Of a stretch of 8,065 nt of DNA, positions 1-6,088 are shown piece by piece (the stretch's first letter is position 1; each line of letters begins with the position of its first letter). Origin of the DNA: an uncultured Pirellulaceae bacterium (lineage in GTDB: Bacteria; Planctomycetota; Planctomycetia; Pirellulales; Pirellulaceae); contig CAMYKF010000079.1 of the NCBI GenBank assembly GCA_947258905.1, positions 1-8,065 of the forward strand. The letters are read 5' to 3'. Below the pieces are notes generated by a model. It was not told the origin of the DNA. It worked only from the letters and a program-made list of their open reading frames with translations, and did no database searches. Made by a program: the position numbers and the translations under genes.

Positions 1-2
1 GT

Positions 3-311
3 GACGTGACGAACCCGCGGTTGATCCCGGATTCCAAGGTCGAACCGGTCTACCCCGGTTTGATGCGCGCCGCCGGCCTCGAGGGCCACGTGATCCTGCA
101 GGCGGTCGTCGACGAAACGGGAAAGGTCGGCCAGCTGTCCGTACTGAGTGCCGAGCCGGAGGACCAGCCCGACATGGTCGCTGCCGCGATCGAAGCCGTG
201 CAGCAGTGGCGCTACCAGCCGGCGACCCGCAAGGGCAGGCCGGTTCCGGTCTTCTTCGCGATCTACGTCGATTACAGCCTGGGTGGCAGGGGCGACGTTT
301 CTTCACCTTGA
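3..311 (+). CDS. TonB-family C-terminal domain protein, 5' end cut by window edge
   Basis: The reading frame is open from the first bases of the window to the TGA at 309-311, so this is the 3' end of a longer gene. A GTG at 6 is available but need not be the true start. The visible 103 codons match the TonB C-terminal fold: a PVYP motif, then an AAGLEGHV segment, a VDETGKVG strand-turn, an alpha helix (AAAIEAVQQW), the hallmark WRYQPA and a final GRPVPVFF strand. In the family this periplasmic domain contacts the TonB box of outer-membrane transporters and passes on energy from ExbB/ExbD. The N-terminal membrane anchor and the proline-rich linker would lie to the left and cannot be seen. No ExbB/ExbD or receptor gene is in view. 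GC content is high compared with the genes after about 540. Confidence 0.85.
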   Translation, partial: DVTNPRLIPDSKVEPVYPGLMRAAGLEGHVILQAVVDETGKVGQLSVLSAEPEDQPDMVAAAIEAVQQWRYQPATRKGRPVPVFFAIYVDYSLGGRGDVSSP

Positions 312-375
312 CGGCTCCGCCCGCGAGGCGAAAGTGCAGGACGTACGTTCGCCCACGCCGGTTTCGGCGGACGGC

Positions 376-384
376 TGGTACACT
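376..384 (+). promoter_or_regulatory. candidate extended -10 promoter of the selenoprotein gene
   Basis: TG at 376-377, one spacer base, then TACACT at 379-384 form an extended -10 element. No good -35 hexamer stands 16-18 bp upstream, which is tolerated by extended -10 promoters. Transcription would start around 390-392, at or next to the ATG at 391, so the transcript would have almost no leader. AGGG at 385-388 is too close to the ATG to be a normal ribosome binding site, which fits a leaderless mRNA. The element is short and could occur by chance. Confidence 0.4.
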
Positions 385-390
385 AGGGCC

Positions 391-690
391 ATGGATATTC
401 GAATCGTCTACTGCGAGACCTGAGGCACGACAGCCTCGAAGGCGGCGAGTTTCGCCGCCCTGATCCGCGATTCCCTGAAGGTCCCCGTCGAACTGGAGGT
501 GGGTCGGAGGGGACAGTTCGAGATCGTCGTCGAGAGGCTCATCGTATACGAACCGCGTCTCCACGAAGTCCTTGTCCGATACCATCTCCTGCACTTCATC
601 GACAAACGCATGAACCGCGCTGTTTTTGACCGCGTGCAGAAAGTACACAGGAGCCAGTACGCCGTATTGCACCAGCGACTTGGCCATTGA
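391..690 (+). CDS. SelW/Rdx-family selenoprotein with in-frame UGA (Sec), 3' half replaced
   Basis: From the ATG at 391 the frame reads MDIRIVYCET, meets TGA at 421-423 and stays open to the TGA at 688-690. With UGA as selenocysteine, residues 5-11 become IVYCETU, the CxxU redox motif (C8, U11) of the SelW/SelT/SelH-like Rdx family after a first beta strand. Next come a helix (ASKAASFAALIRDSL), then VPVELEVG, RRG and QFEIVV, the expected second half of the thioredoxin-like core up to residue 47. These proteins are small cytosolic thiol/selenol oxidoreductases. After residue 47 (about base 531) a DG turn and a GRFP-like segment should follow. Instead residues 49-99 translate DNA that codes on the other strand for a reductase, so the native 3' end is missing. 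A conventional gene caller would report only a 10-codon stub or a false start at 499. I am confident of the family and the Sec codon; whether the 99-residue fused product is made is doubtful. Confidence 0.75.
421..459 (+). promoter_or_regulatory. bacterial SECIS element (UGA plus hairpin)
   Basis: The UGA at 421-423 is followed by a perfect inverted repeat: GGCGGCGA at 441-448, loop GTT at 449-451, TCGCCGCC at 452-459. Twenty-five nucleotides separate the UGA from the apical loop, and the first loop base is G. This agrees with the published bacterial SECIS rule: a short apical loop with G in its first two positions, about 16-37 nt after the UGA, binding the SelB elongation factor. The hairpin lies inside the coding frame and has no T-run, so a terminator is unlikely. 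Coding of an alanine-rich helix partly explains the GCG/GCC content, but not the exact symmetry. Confidence 0.7.
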
Positions 691-869
691 CAACAAGGGA
701 GTTACGCCGATTCCACCGGCCAGAAAGACAACAGGCCGCTCATCGAAAGCCAGAGGATCGATCGTGAATTCACCACAGGGCGGGCCGATCTCCAGCACAT
801 CACCCGGCTGAACCGTGTTGTGCAGGAAACTGGAATTCTGCGGGTTCTGGTTGCGCTTCCGCTGCCATC
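535..869 (-). pseudogene. ferredoxin/flavohaemoprotein-type reductase fragment, both ends lost
   Basis: The minus strand from about 869 to 535 translates, without a stop, into the FAD/NAD(P)H-binding part of an FNR-like reductase. In order: SSFLHNTVQPGDVLEIG and GPPCGEF (end of the FAD domain), RPVVFLAGGIGVTPLLSMAK (the pyridine-nucleotide GGIGxTP loop), then YGVLAPVYFLHAVKNS and ETRFVYDEPL. This matches the C-terminal module of flavohaemoglobins (Hmp) and related ferredoxin reductases. No start codon precedes it. The RxYS flavin-binding motif expected upstream is not properly spaced: CRYS lies only about 18 residues before SFLHN. The NAD domain stops matching at about 530, where the selenoprotein begins on the other strand, and no CGP motif follows. 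About 110 residues remain of an expected 250-400. It points away from the rrf2 gene at 1000, an arrangement in which an Rrf2 regulator could control a nitric-oxide-detoxifying partner, but that is inference. Confidence 0.7.
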
Positions 870-902
870 TGGTGTGACTGGAATATCTACACGCGAACCT
901 AT

Positions 903-931
903 AGAATACAATTCTGCACTTCAAGATGAAG
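903..931 (+). promoter_or_regulatory. two adjacent 13-bp palindromes upstream of rrf2 (candidate operator)
   Basis: AGAAT-ACA-ATTCT lies at 903-915 and CTTCA-AGA-TGAAG at 919-931. Each is a perfect 5-3-5 inverted repeat, and their centres are 16 bp apart. They lie 69-97 bp before the rrf2 start, where an autoregulatory operator would be expected. TATAGAAT at 900-907 could serve as a -10 element overlapping the first palindrome, but I see no convincing -35. AAGATG at 923-928 resembles the core of an NsrR half-site only weakly. The rest of 870-999 holds no gene that I can support. Confidence 0.35.
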
Positions 932-999
932 GTTGTGCGGGGTGCCGGTTTGCCTTGATCAGTTTTCGTGCAGCGAGTTGTGCCTGGAGCAATAATTCC

Positions 1000-1452
1000 A
1001 TGTTGTCGAAAACTGCCGAGTATGCCCTGAGAGCGGTCGTGTTTATGGGTGCCCGGCGGGGCCAGCCGGCGTCTGCCGATTTGCTGTCGGAGAAAACGAA
1101 AGTCCCGCGACGGTATTTGCACCATGTGCTTCAGGATCTGGTGAATGCGCAACTGGTCCATTCACGGTCTGGGCCGGGTGGCGGTTACGAGTTGGCCTGC
1201 GACACTGACCAGATTACGATTCTGGACGTTGTCAACACGGTCGAGCCGATTGAACGAATCAATGCATGCCCGCTGGGGCTCAAGTCTCACAAACAGCTGT
1301 GTCCACTGCACCAGGAACTGGACAGGGCCTATGCCGCAACGGCGGCCGCTTTCGATCGCGTCACCATCAGAAAACTGCTTGATTCTGCAAATCCGGTTGT
1401 CCCGTTATGCGAAGTCAAAATTTCGCAAACAAGCTATAGCAAGGCCAAATAA
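1000..1452 (+). CDS. Rrf2-family transcriptional regulator
   Basis: This 150-residue protein opens with MLSKTAEYALRAVVFMG, the classic Rrf2 start. A winged helix follows (LLSEKTKVPRRYLHHVLQDL recognition region about residues 29-47, wing SGPGGGYEL about 57-65). The frame is open upstream to 820, but the family start is the ATG at 1000, with TGGAG at 985-989 ten bases before it. Members such as IscR and NsrR sense iron-sulfur status or nitric oxide through three cysteines. Here the visible cysteines are C90 and C101 in INACPLG..LCPLH, and C137 in PLCEVK. The spacing differs from IscR and NsrR, so cluster binding is possible but not certain. The gene is 6 bp before a cysteine-synthase-like gene, as in CymR- or IscR-type control of sulfur and Fe-S genes, and is probably cotranscribed with it and autoregulated. 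Confidence 0.9.
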   Translation: MLSKTAEYALRAVVFMGARRGQPASADLLSEKTKVPRRYLHHVLQDLVNAQLVHSRSGPGGGYELACDTDQITILDVVNTVEPIERINACPLGLKSHKQLCPLHQELDRAYAATAAAFDRVTIRKLLDSANPVVPLCEVKISQTSYSKAK

Positions 1453-1458
1453 AAAATC

Positions 1459-2484
1459 ATGGAAACGATTCTGAAGCAACCGCGCACGTTGCCTGTCGAA
1501 AACATCAGTGCGTTGGTCGGTTCCACCCCCCTGTTGTCGATCGAATACGAACTCGATGGCCAACCGCAGAAGATCTTTGCCAAGTATGAATCGGAAAACA
1601 TGACCGGTAGCGTCAAGGACCGGATGGCGCTGCATATTATCGGCAGCGCCTACGCTTCCGGCGCGCTGCGCCCCGACGACACGATCGTGGAGGCCTCCAG
1701 TGGCAACACGGGAATCGCCTTTGCGGCCATCGGTCGGGCACTCGGCCACAAAGTACGGATCTATATGCCAAACTGGATGAGTAACGAACGAGTGCAGTTG
1801 ATCAAGTCGTTTGGCGCGGAAGTTGTCTCGGTTTCGCATGAACAGGGTGGATTCGTGGGCGCGGTGAACATGGCCAGGGAGTATGCCCAATCGCATGACA
1901 ACTGCTATCTTCCCAGCCAGTTTGACAATCCGGCCAATGCCCAGGCCCACGAGGCGGGAACGGGGCCTGAACTGGAACGTCAACTTGGAATGTTTGGTGT
2001 TCAGGCAGATGCTTTCGTGGCCGGTGTGGGTACAGGCGGAACGGTCATGGGCGTTGGTCGCTATCTGCGTCGTAACGGGCAACTGGTCTATGTGCATCCG
2101 CTGGAGCCTGCGAACTCGCCGACGTTGAAGACCGGTAAATGCATTGGCACGCATCGCATCCAGGGCATTTCGGACGAGTTCATTCCGGCCTTGTTGCGGC
2201 TGGATGAGCTGGATGACATAGTGGATGTGTGGGACGGCGACGCCATCTTGATGGCCCAACAGATGTGCCGACAGTTGGGATTGGCCGTGGGTATTTCATC
2301 GGGTGCCAACATGCTTGGTGCCATCAAACTAAAGCGAAAACTGGGTGACGAGGCCACGGTCGCTACCCTGTTGCCGGACTCCAACAAAAAATACCTGTCA
2401 ACCGATTTGTGCTGCGACGAACCGGTAGCGGACCAGTACCTCACGCCGCGCGTCACCTTGAAGCGATTCGGGGCCCGGCGTTAG
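1459..2484 (+). CDS. cysteine synthase-like PLP-dependent enzyme (CysK/CysM/CBS family)
   Basis: The protein has 341 residues, a little longer than the usual 300-320 of O-acetylserine sulfhydrylases. It carries the fold-type II landmarks in order: GSTPLL (21-26); ENMTGSVKDR with the PLP Schiff-base lysine K53; EASSGNTGIA (78-87), the substrate and phosphate loop with N83; GVGTGGT (189-195), the PLP phosphate cradle; HRIQGI (232-237); GISSGAN (278-284), whose serine contacts the pyridine nitrogen; and LPDSNKKYLSTDL near the end. The expected reaction is beta-replacement on O-acetylserine or O-phosphoserine with sulfide to give cysteine, in the cytoplasm. SSGNTG in place of the commoner TSGNTG, and VHP where CysK usually has VEP, leave the true acceptor and donor open. 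Translation starts at the ATG at 1459, six bases after the rrf2 stop, with AAGG at 1441-1444 inside that gene, so coupled translation is likely. No serine acetyltransferase is nearby. Confidence 0.88.
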   Translation: METILKQPRTLPVENISALVGSTPLLSIEYELDGQPQKIFAKYESENMTGSVKDRMALHIIGSAYASGALRPDDTIVEASSGNTGIAFAAIGRALGHKVRIYMPNWMSNERVQLIKSFGAEVVSVSHEQGGFVGAVNMAREYAQSHDNCYLPSQFDNPANAQAHEAGTGPELERQLGMFGVQADAFVAGVGTGGTVMGVGRYLRRNGQLVYVHPLEPANSPTLKTGKCIGTHRIQGISDEFIPALLRLDELDDIVDVWDGDAILMAQQMCRQLGLAVGISSGANMLGAIKLKRKLGDEATVATLLPDSNKKYLSTDLCCDEPVADQYLTPRVTLKRFGARR

Positions 2485-2517
2485 TGACCGCAAAAATCCA
2501 ATCCGTTGTACCGGGCG

Positions 2518-2523
2518 AAAGGA
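2518..2523 (+). promoter_or_regulatory. ribosome binding site selecting a TTG start
   Basis: AAAGGA stands four bases before TTG at 2528. It supports that codon as the start of the secreted haem protein rather than the ATG at 2546, which is 22 bases away from it and has no better signal. The TTG start also supplies the basic N-terminal residues (NRK) that a signal peptide needs. Confidence 0.5.
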
Positions 2524-2527
2524 CGCC

Positions 2528-3826
2528 TTGAATAGAAAGTACTTTATGCTTCGCTGTCTCGTTTGGCTGGGAATCGTTTGCACACCAACGACGATGTGTT
2601 GGGCCCAATACGATTTTGACGCCGCACCGATTCACTATCATACTGCGCCCACCACGGACCCGATTGCGGCTTTGTCGGAACAACTGGAAACGGGTGAGAA
2701 AACACTGGAGTGGGACAACCGGCACGGCTGGTTGCCAGCCTTGCTGGAGGTTCTGGAAGTACCGCGCACATCGCAGACACTCGTCTTTTCCAAAACCAGT
2801 CAACAGCATCATCGCATTAACCTGTCACGGCCAAGGGCACTCTATTTCAACGACGACATTTACATCGGCTGGGTGAGAAATGGTGACTTCGTCGAAGTGG
2901 CGGCGGTCGATCCGCGGCAGGGTGCGGTTTTCTATACCGTTGACCAGCACAATTCAGAGCAACCGGTAATCACCCGTGACGCCGGCCAGTGCCTTTCCTG
3001 CCATGCCAATGCCAACACGGGGAAGGTCCCGGGGTTTGTGGTGCGATCGGTATTCCCCAAACCTGACGGGCACCCGGATTATCGTCTGGGAACGTCGGTA
3101 ACCGATCACACCAGGCCGTTTGCCGAACGATACGGGGGCTGGTACGTCACAGGAGAACATGGCGACATGCGTCATCGTGGCAATGTAACAATCAGCGGTG
3201 GTGACGACGAGCCGCTGGATCTCGAGGCCGGAGCCAATCTGGCCGAATTGCCGGAAAGGGTGAAACCGGAAAACTACCTTGAACCGACCAGCGATATCGT
3301 GGCCTTGATGTTGCTGGAACACCAGACGCAAATGCACAATCTGGTCACACGTGCCTCGTATGCTGCGCGGCAAGCACAGCATTATCAGGATGAGATGAAC
3401 CGGATTCTGGAGCGAGACGCGGATTATCAAAGCGAATCGACAGTGCGTCGAATCCGGTCCGCCGCCGAGGCTCTGGTCAGGTATCTGTTGTTTTCCGATG
3501 AGTTTGAGTTGACCTCGCCGGTCACCGGCAGTCCGGGATTCGCCGAAGCGTTCATGTCACGCGGAGTCCGCGACAGTCAGGGCCGCAGCCTCCGTGATCT
3601 TGATCTGCACAACCGACTTCTGCGTTATCCCTGTAGCTACCTGATCTACTCGGAGTCGTTCAACTCACTGCCACCAACGGTGCTGGACATCGTCAAATCC
3701 CGCATGACCGAGATCCTGACCGGAAAGGACAATTCGGACGACTACGCGCATCTCACGCCCGAAGACAGACGTAACATTTTCGAGATCCTTGCCGAGACTC
3801 ATCCCTTGTTTACCGACGGGCATTGA
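2528..3826 (+). CDS. secreted monohaem (CxxCH) protein of unnamed family
   Basis: The product has 432 residues. Residues 1-26 look like a Sec signal peptide: basic NRK, hydrophobic LRCLVWLGIVC, and likely cleavage after CWA, giving a mature N-terminus of QYDF. One haem c attachment motif, CLSCH, is at 155-159, so the protein is probably periplasmic and matured by the cytochrome c system. The flanks, RALYFNDDIYIGWVRNGDFV (103-122), AVFYTVDQ, VPGFVVRSVFP (167-177) and ERYGGWYVTGEHGDMRHRGN (200-219), are the strong conserved blocks of a family I remember from several bacterial phyla but cannot name. A helical, histidine-containing half follows (IVALMLLEHQTQMHNLVTRA, 257-276). The sixth haem ligand is not obvious: His and Met residues around 210-216 and 260-270 are candidates. 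The gene is 43 bp after the cysteine-synthase-like gene and probably in its operon. A role in sulfur or nitrogen redox chemistry, or as a haem sensor, is conjecture. Confidence 0.75.
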   Translation: MNRKYFMLRCLVWLGIVCTPTTMCWAQYDFDAAPIHYHTAPTTDPIAALSEQLETGEKTLEWDNRHGWLPALLEVLEVPRTSQTLVFSKTSQQHHRINLSRPRALYFNDDIYIGWVRNGDFVEVAAVDPRQGAVFYTVDQHNSEQPVITRDAGQCLSCHANANTGKVPGFVVRSVFPKPDGHPDYRLGTSVTDHTRPFAERYGGWYVTGEHGDMRHRGNVTISGGDDEPLDLEAGANLAELPERVKPENYLEPTSDIVALMLLEHQTQMHNLVTRASYAARQAQHYQDEMNRILERDADYQSESTVRRIRSAAEALVRYLLFSDEFELTSPVTGSPGFAEAFMSRGVRDSQGRSLRDLDLHNRLLRYPCSYLIYSESFNSLPPTVLDIVKSRMTEILTGKDNSDDYAHLTPEDRRNIFEILAETHPLFTDGH

Positions 3827-3918
3827 GGATGCATCAAACCACAAGTCGTCCGGCGGCGTATGACCGTCCTGACCTGGATCTCTGCTTTGTCCTGAATTAG
3901 TCACTCTGAATCGATGCC

Positions 3919-5139
3919 ATGACCGAACGTAACAATCCGGAGCTTGATGAAGGCAAATTGTGGTCGTCGCTGGAGTCGATTCCGCATGCCGTGCAGGAAA
4001 TCGACACCGATGGCATGCTTCTGTTTTGCAATGCGGCTCATTGCAGAATGCATGGATATGAACCCGGCGAGCTGACGGGAAAGAATATCCGGGGCTTGCT
4101 TGCCACGGAAAAAGAAAGAGGTCATTTTCGCGAGGCGGTTGAGCAGCGAATCAATTGCCATCCTTTGCCCATGTCATATCAGACAAGGCATCGACGAAAA
4201 GACGGCAGTTTGATCGACGTCCAGATCGACTGGTCTTACAAATACGGGATTTCGGGACAGATCGAAGGTTTTGTTTCTATCGTTACTGATATCACCCAGC
4301 AAACCCGTGATCGAAAGGAACTGGAATCCGCTCGCGAGTCGCTGGAACTGACAGCGGCCCGGCATCAGGAGCGATTGGCGGCTGCCGATACCAAACTGCA
4401 AAGAGAAATTGAACGTCGAAAGAACATCGAAATTGCCATGCGCAATTCCAAACACCTGGCTTCCGTGGGGGTACTCGCCGCCGGCATCGCTCACGAAATC
4501 AACAATCCGATCGCAGCGGCACTTAACTCTGCAGAAACTGCCCTCGCCATGCGTAATGATCCGGATTCCGGGCAGTTGGTCGAGGAATGCCTGCAAACTA
4601 TCGTCGTTTCAGCCCGGCGTTGCTGTCATATCGTCAAAGACCTGTTGAAATTCGCCAGTCAGGAAGCCACCGAAAGGACCCCTTACAAGCTAAACGATGT
4701 CGTCGACCGTGCATTGCGTGCTGTCCGCAAGTTGACCGATGACGAAAGCGTCATTGTGGAAACCGTATTAACCGACGAACCCATCGAGGTTGCCGTAAAC
4801 CTGCTTGAGACGGAGATTGCCCTGGGCAACCTCGTGCAAAATGCCATCGAAGCATTACAAGGCAGACCGGAAAGAAAAATCACGGTTCGCACACTGCGAT
4901 CGGGTCCAGTCGCGATTCTGGAATTTGAGGACACGGGATGTGGCATCGCGGAGAGCGATTTGCACCGAGTCTTTGATCCCTTCTTTACTTCACGACAAGA
5001 TGCAGGCGGAACCGGACTTGGCTTGAGCATCGTGTACGCGATCGTCAAGGATCAGAAGGGGGAGATCGAGGTCTATAGCGAAGCAGGTGTTGGAACGAAA
5101 TTTGTACTGACATGGCCGATGGTTAGCATTAACCTCTAG
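3919..5139 (+). CDS. cytoplasmic PAS-domain sensor histidine kinase
   Basis: This 406-residue kinase has no membrane segment or signal peptide. Residues 12-127 form a PAS domain (AVQEIDTDGMLLFCNAAHCR, MHGYEPGELTGK, RHRRKDGSLIDV, FVSIVTDIT). A charged coiled coil (about 130-178) links it to the dimerisation domain, GVLAAGIAHEINNP, with phosphoacceptor H192. The ATPase domain shows the N box NLVQNAIEAL (304-313), DTGCGI (338-343), the F box VFDPFF (351-356), GGTGLGLSIV (363-372) and a final GTKFVLTW. It should autophosphorylate on H192 and pass phosphate to the regulator encoded 125 bp downstream. The PAS domain has cysteines (C37, C42, C80) but no clear haem or flavin signature, so the ligand is unknown. 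An in-frame TGA at 3907 rules out a longer protein; the ATG at 3919 lacks a clear ribosome binding site. A 92-bp gap separates it from the haem-protein gene. Confidence 0.92.
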   Translation: MTERNNPELDEGKLWSSLESIPHAVQEIDTDGMLLFCNAAHCRMHGYEPGELTGKNIRGLLATEKERGHFREAVEQRINCHPLPMSYQTRHRRKDGSLIDVQIDWSYKYGISGQIEGFVSIVTDITQQTRDRKELESARESLELTAARHQERLAAADTKLQREIERRKNIEIAMRNSKHLASVGVLAAGIAHEINNPIAAALNSAETALAMRNDPDSGQLVEECLQTIVVSARRCCHIVKDLLKFASQEATERTPYKLNDVVDRALRAVRKLTDDESVIVETVLTDEPIEVAVNLLETEIALGNLVQNAIEALQGRPERKITVRTLRSGPVAILEFEDTGCGIAESDLHRVFDPFFTSRQDAGGTGLGLSIVYAIVKDQKGEIEVYSEAGVGTKFVLTWPMVSINL

Positions 5140-5189
5140 TACACCTGGTTACAACGGAGATAGTCTTTCCGGTAGACCCTTTGCGCAGT

Positions 5190-5201
5190 GATCGTGCGAT
5201 C
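5190..5201 (+). other. inverted repeat GATCG-TG-CGATC between kinase and regulator genes
   Basis: A perfect 5-bp inverted repeat with a 2-bp centre lies in the 125-bp gap between the kinase stop and the regulator start. The gap is longer than usual for a kinase-regulator pair and could hold a separate promoter or operator. I see no good -10/-35 pair and no T-run for a terminator. GATCG-rich repeats are easy to get by chance. Confidence 0.25.
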
Positions 5202-5264
5202 GGTGGCGCTGGGGGTGCGGATTCGCCCTGAAGATGGACATTAGCAAGGTGAAGATTTCTTAAC

Positions 5265-5951
5265 ATGAAACTGCAGCAACGAGAGAAAACAATCAGGAAC
5301 ATGCAGAATGCTATCGTTTATGTTGTTGACGACGATGCCCAGGTTCGCAACTCACTGCGGCTGCTGGCCCATTCGATCCAGCTTAATGCCGAGACATATG
5401 CCTCGCCCGAGTCGTTCCTGAAGCACTTTCGCAACAACGTCCCTGGTTGTTTGCTTTTGGACGTTTGTTTGCCGGGGGTCAACGGTGTCGAATTCCTCGA
5501 AGAGCTCCGGGCCAACGGGATCCTTATCCCGACCATTGTCATGACCGCCTATGGAGAAGTCGCTCTGGCGGTACGGGCGATGAAGGCCGGTGCCCTCGAT
5601 TTCATTGAAAAACCGTACAGTCGCCAGAAGATGGTGGATTTGATTCAACGGGCACTTAGCCAAAACTCGAGCCTTCAAGGCAAACTGGCCGAAAGCAAAG
5701 AAGCCCAGGCCCGCCTTGCCACCCTTTCCGAACGCGAAGCGGAAATCATGAAGCTGTTTTTTGCCGGAGAAAACACCAAGCGAATCGCTTCGTTGTTGGG
5801 GGTCAGCACCAAGACAGTGGACTATCATCGCTGGAATGTGCTGAAAAAAATGAAAAAGGCAAATATGGTCGAATTGGCACATTACGTAGCCACTTATGCC
5901 GGGGACGGGGCTGCATTTGACGGCCCGAGACAGACCAAACGGGCCAAGTAA
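5265..5951 (+). CDS. FixJ-like response regulator (receiver plus LuxR-type HTH)
   Basis: The 228-residue protein begins its receiver domain at NAIVYVVDDDAQVRNSLRLL (acidic pocket D22-D24). Phosphoacceptor D66 is in LLLDVCLPGVNG, the switch threonine T94 in VMTAYG, and the conserved lysine K116 in DFIEKPYS. A linker helix leads to the LuxR/GerE helix-turn-helix (about 152-205): LSEREAEIMKLFFAGENTKR, then IASLLGVSTKTVDYHRWNVL. This is the FixJ/TtrR/NodW layout: phosphorylation promotes dimerisation and DNA binding. Its partner is almost certainly the PAS kinase just upstream. Start choice: the ATG at 5265 has AAGGTGA at 5246-5252, 12 bases upstream. The ATG at 5301 (MQNAIVYVVDDD) is nearer the usual family start, but its AGGA is only two bases away, so I keep 5265 with reservation. 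The target genes are unknown; the neighbouring haem-protein operon is a natural candidate. Confidence 0.92.
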   Translation: MKLQQREKTIRNMQNAIVYVVDDDAQVRNSLRLLAHSIQLNAETYASPESFLKHFRNNVPGCLLLDVCLPGVNGVEFLEELRANGILIPTIVMTAYGEVALAVRAMKAGALDFIEKPYSRQKMVDLIQRALSQNSSLQGKLAESKEAQARLATLSEREAEIMKLFFAGENTKRIASLLGVSTKTVDYHRWNVLKKMKKANMVELAHYVATYAGDGAAFDGPRQTKRAK

Positions 5952-6088
5952 GTAGGTCAAACAGGGCAAATGATTGGCCAACCGGTGGAAGCAGCGTCCC
6001 AACAGCGACGATCCATGGACGCTTGCAATCAAGGGCGACGGTGCCACGACAAGGTCGGCAACGTCCAGTCGTCCGGTTCATGTGCAAA

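Noticed and set aside
441..459. Hairpin as a rho-independent terminator
   Set aside because: No T-run follows on either strand, and its position after the in-frame UGA explains it better as a SECIS element.
820..999. N-terminal extension of the Rrf2 regulator to the ATG at 820
   Set aside because: The added residues resemble no domain, overlap the antisense reductase remnant, and the family start MLSKTAEYALRA at 1000 has its own ribosome binding site.
919..999. Small minus-strand ORF MELLLQAQLAARKLIK... divergent from rrf2
   Set aside because: Only 26 codons, no ribosome binding site, and it overlaps the presumed operator; no family recognised.
1405..2259. Long open frame on the minus strand (284 codons)
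   Set aside because: It lies entirely opposite the rrf2 end and the well-supported PLP enzyme, and its translation shows no recognisable domain.
5352..6047. Open frame of 231 codons on the minus strand
   Set aside because: Antisense to the response regulator; no domain pattern, and codon use mirrors the real gene.
5952..6088. Palindromes TTGGCCAA (near 5975) and TCCATGGA (6012-6019) in the convergent spacer as terminator or attachment site
   Set aside because: Both are 8-bp palindromes without a loop or T-run and are expected by chance; no integrase or tRNA is nearby.
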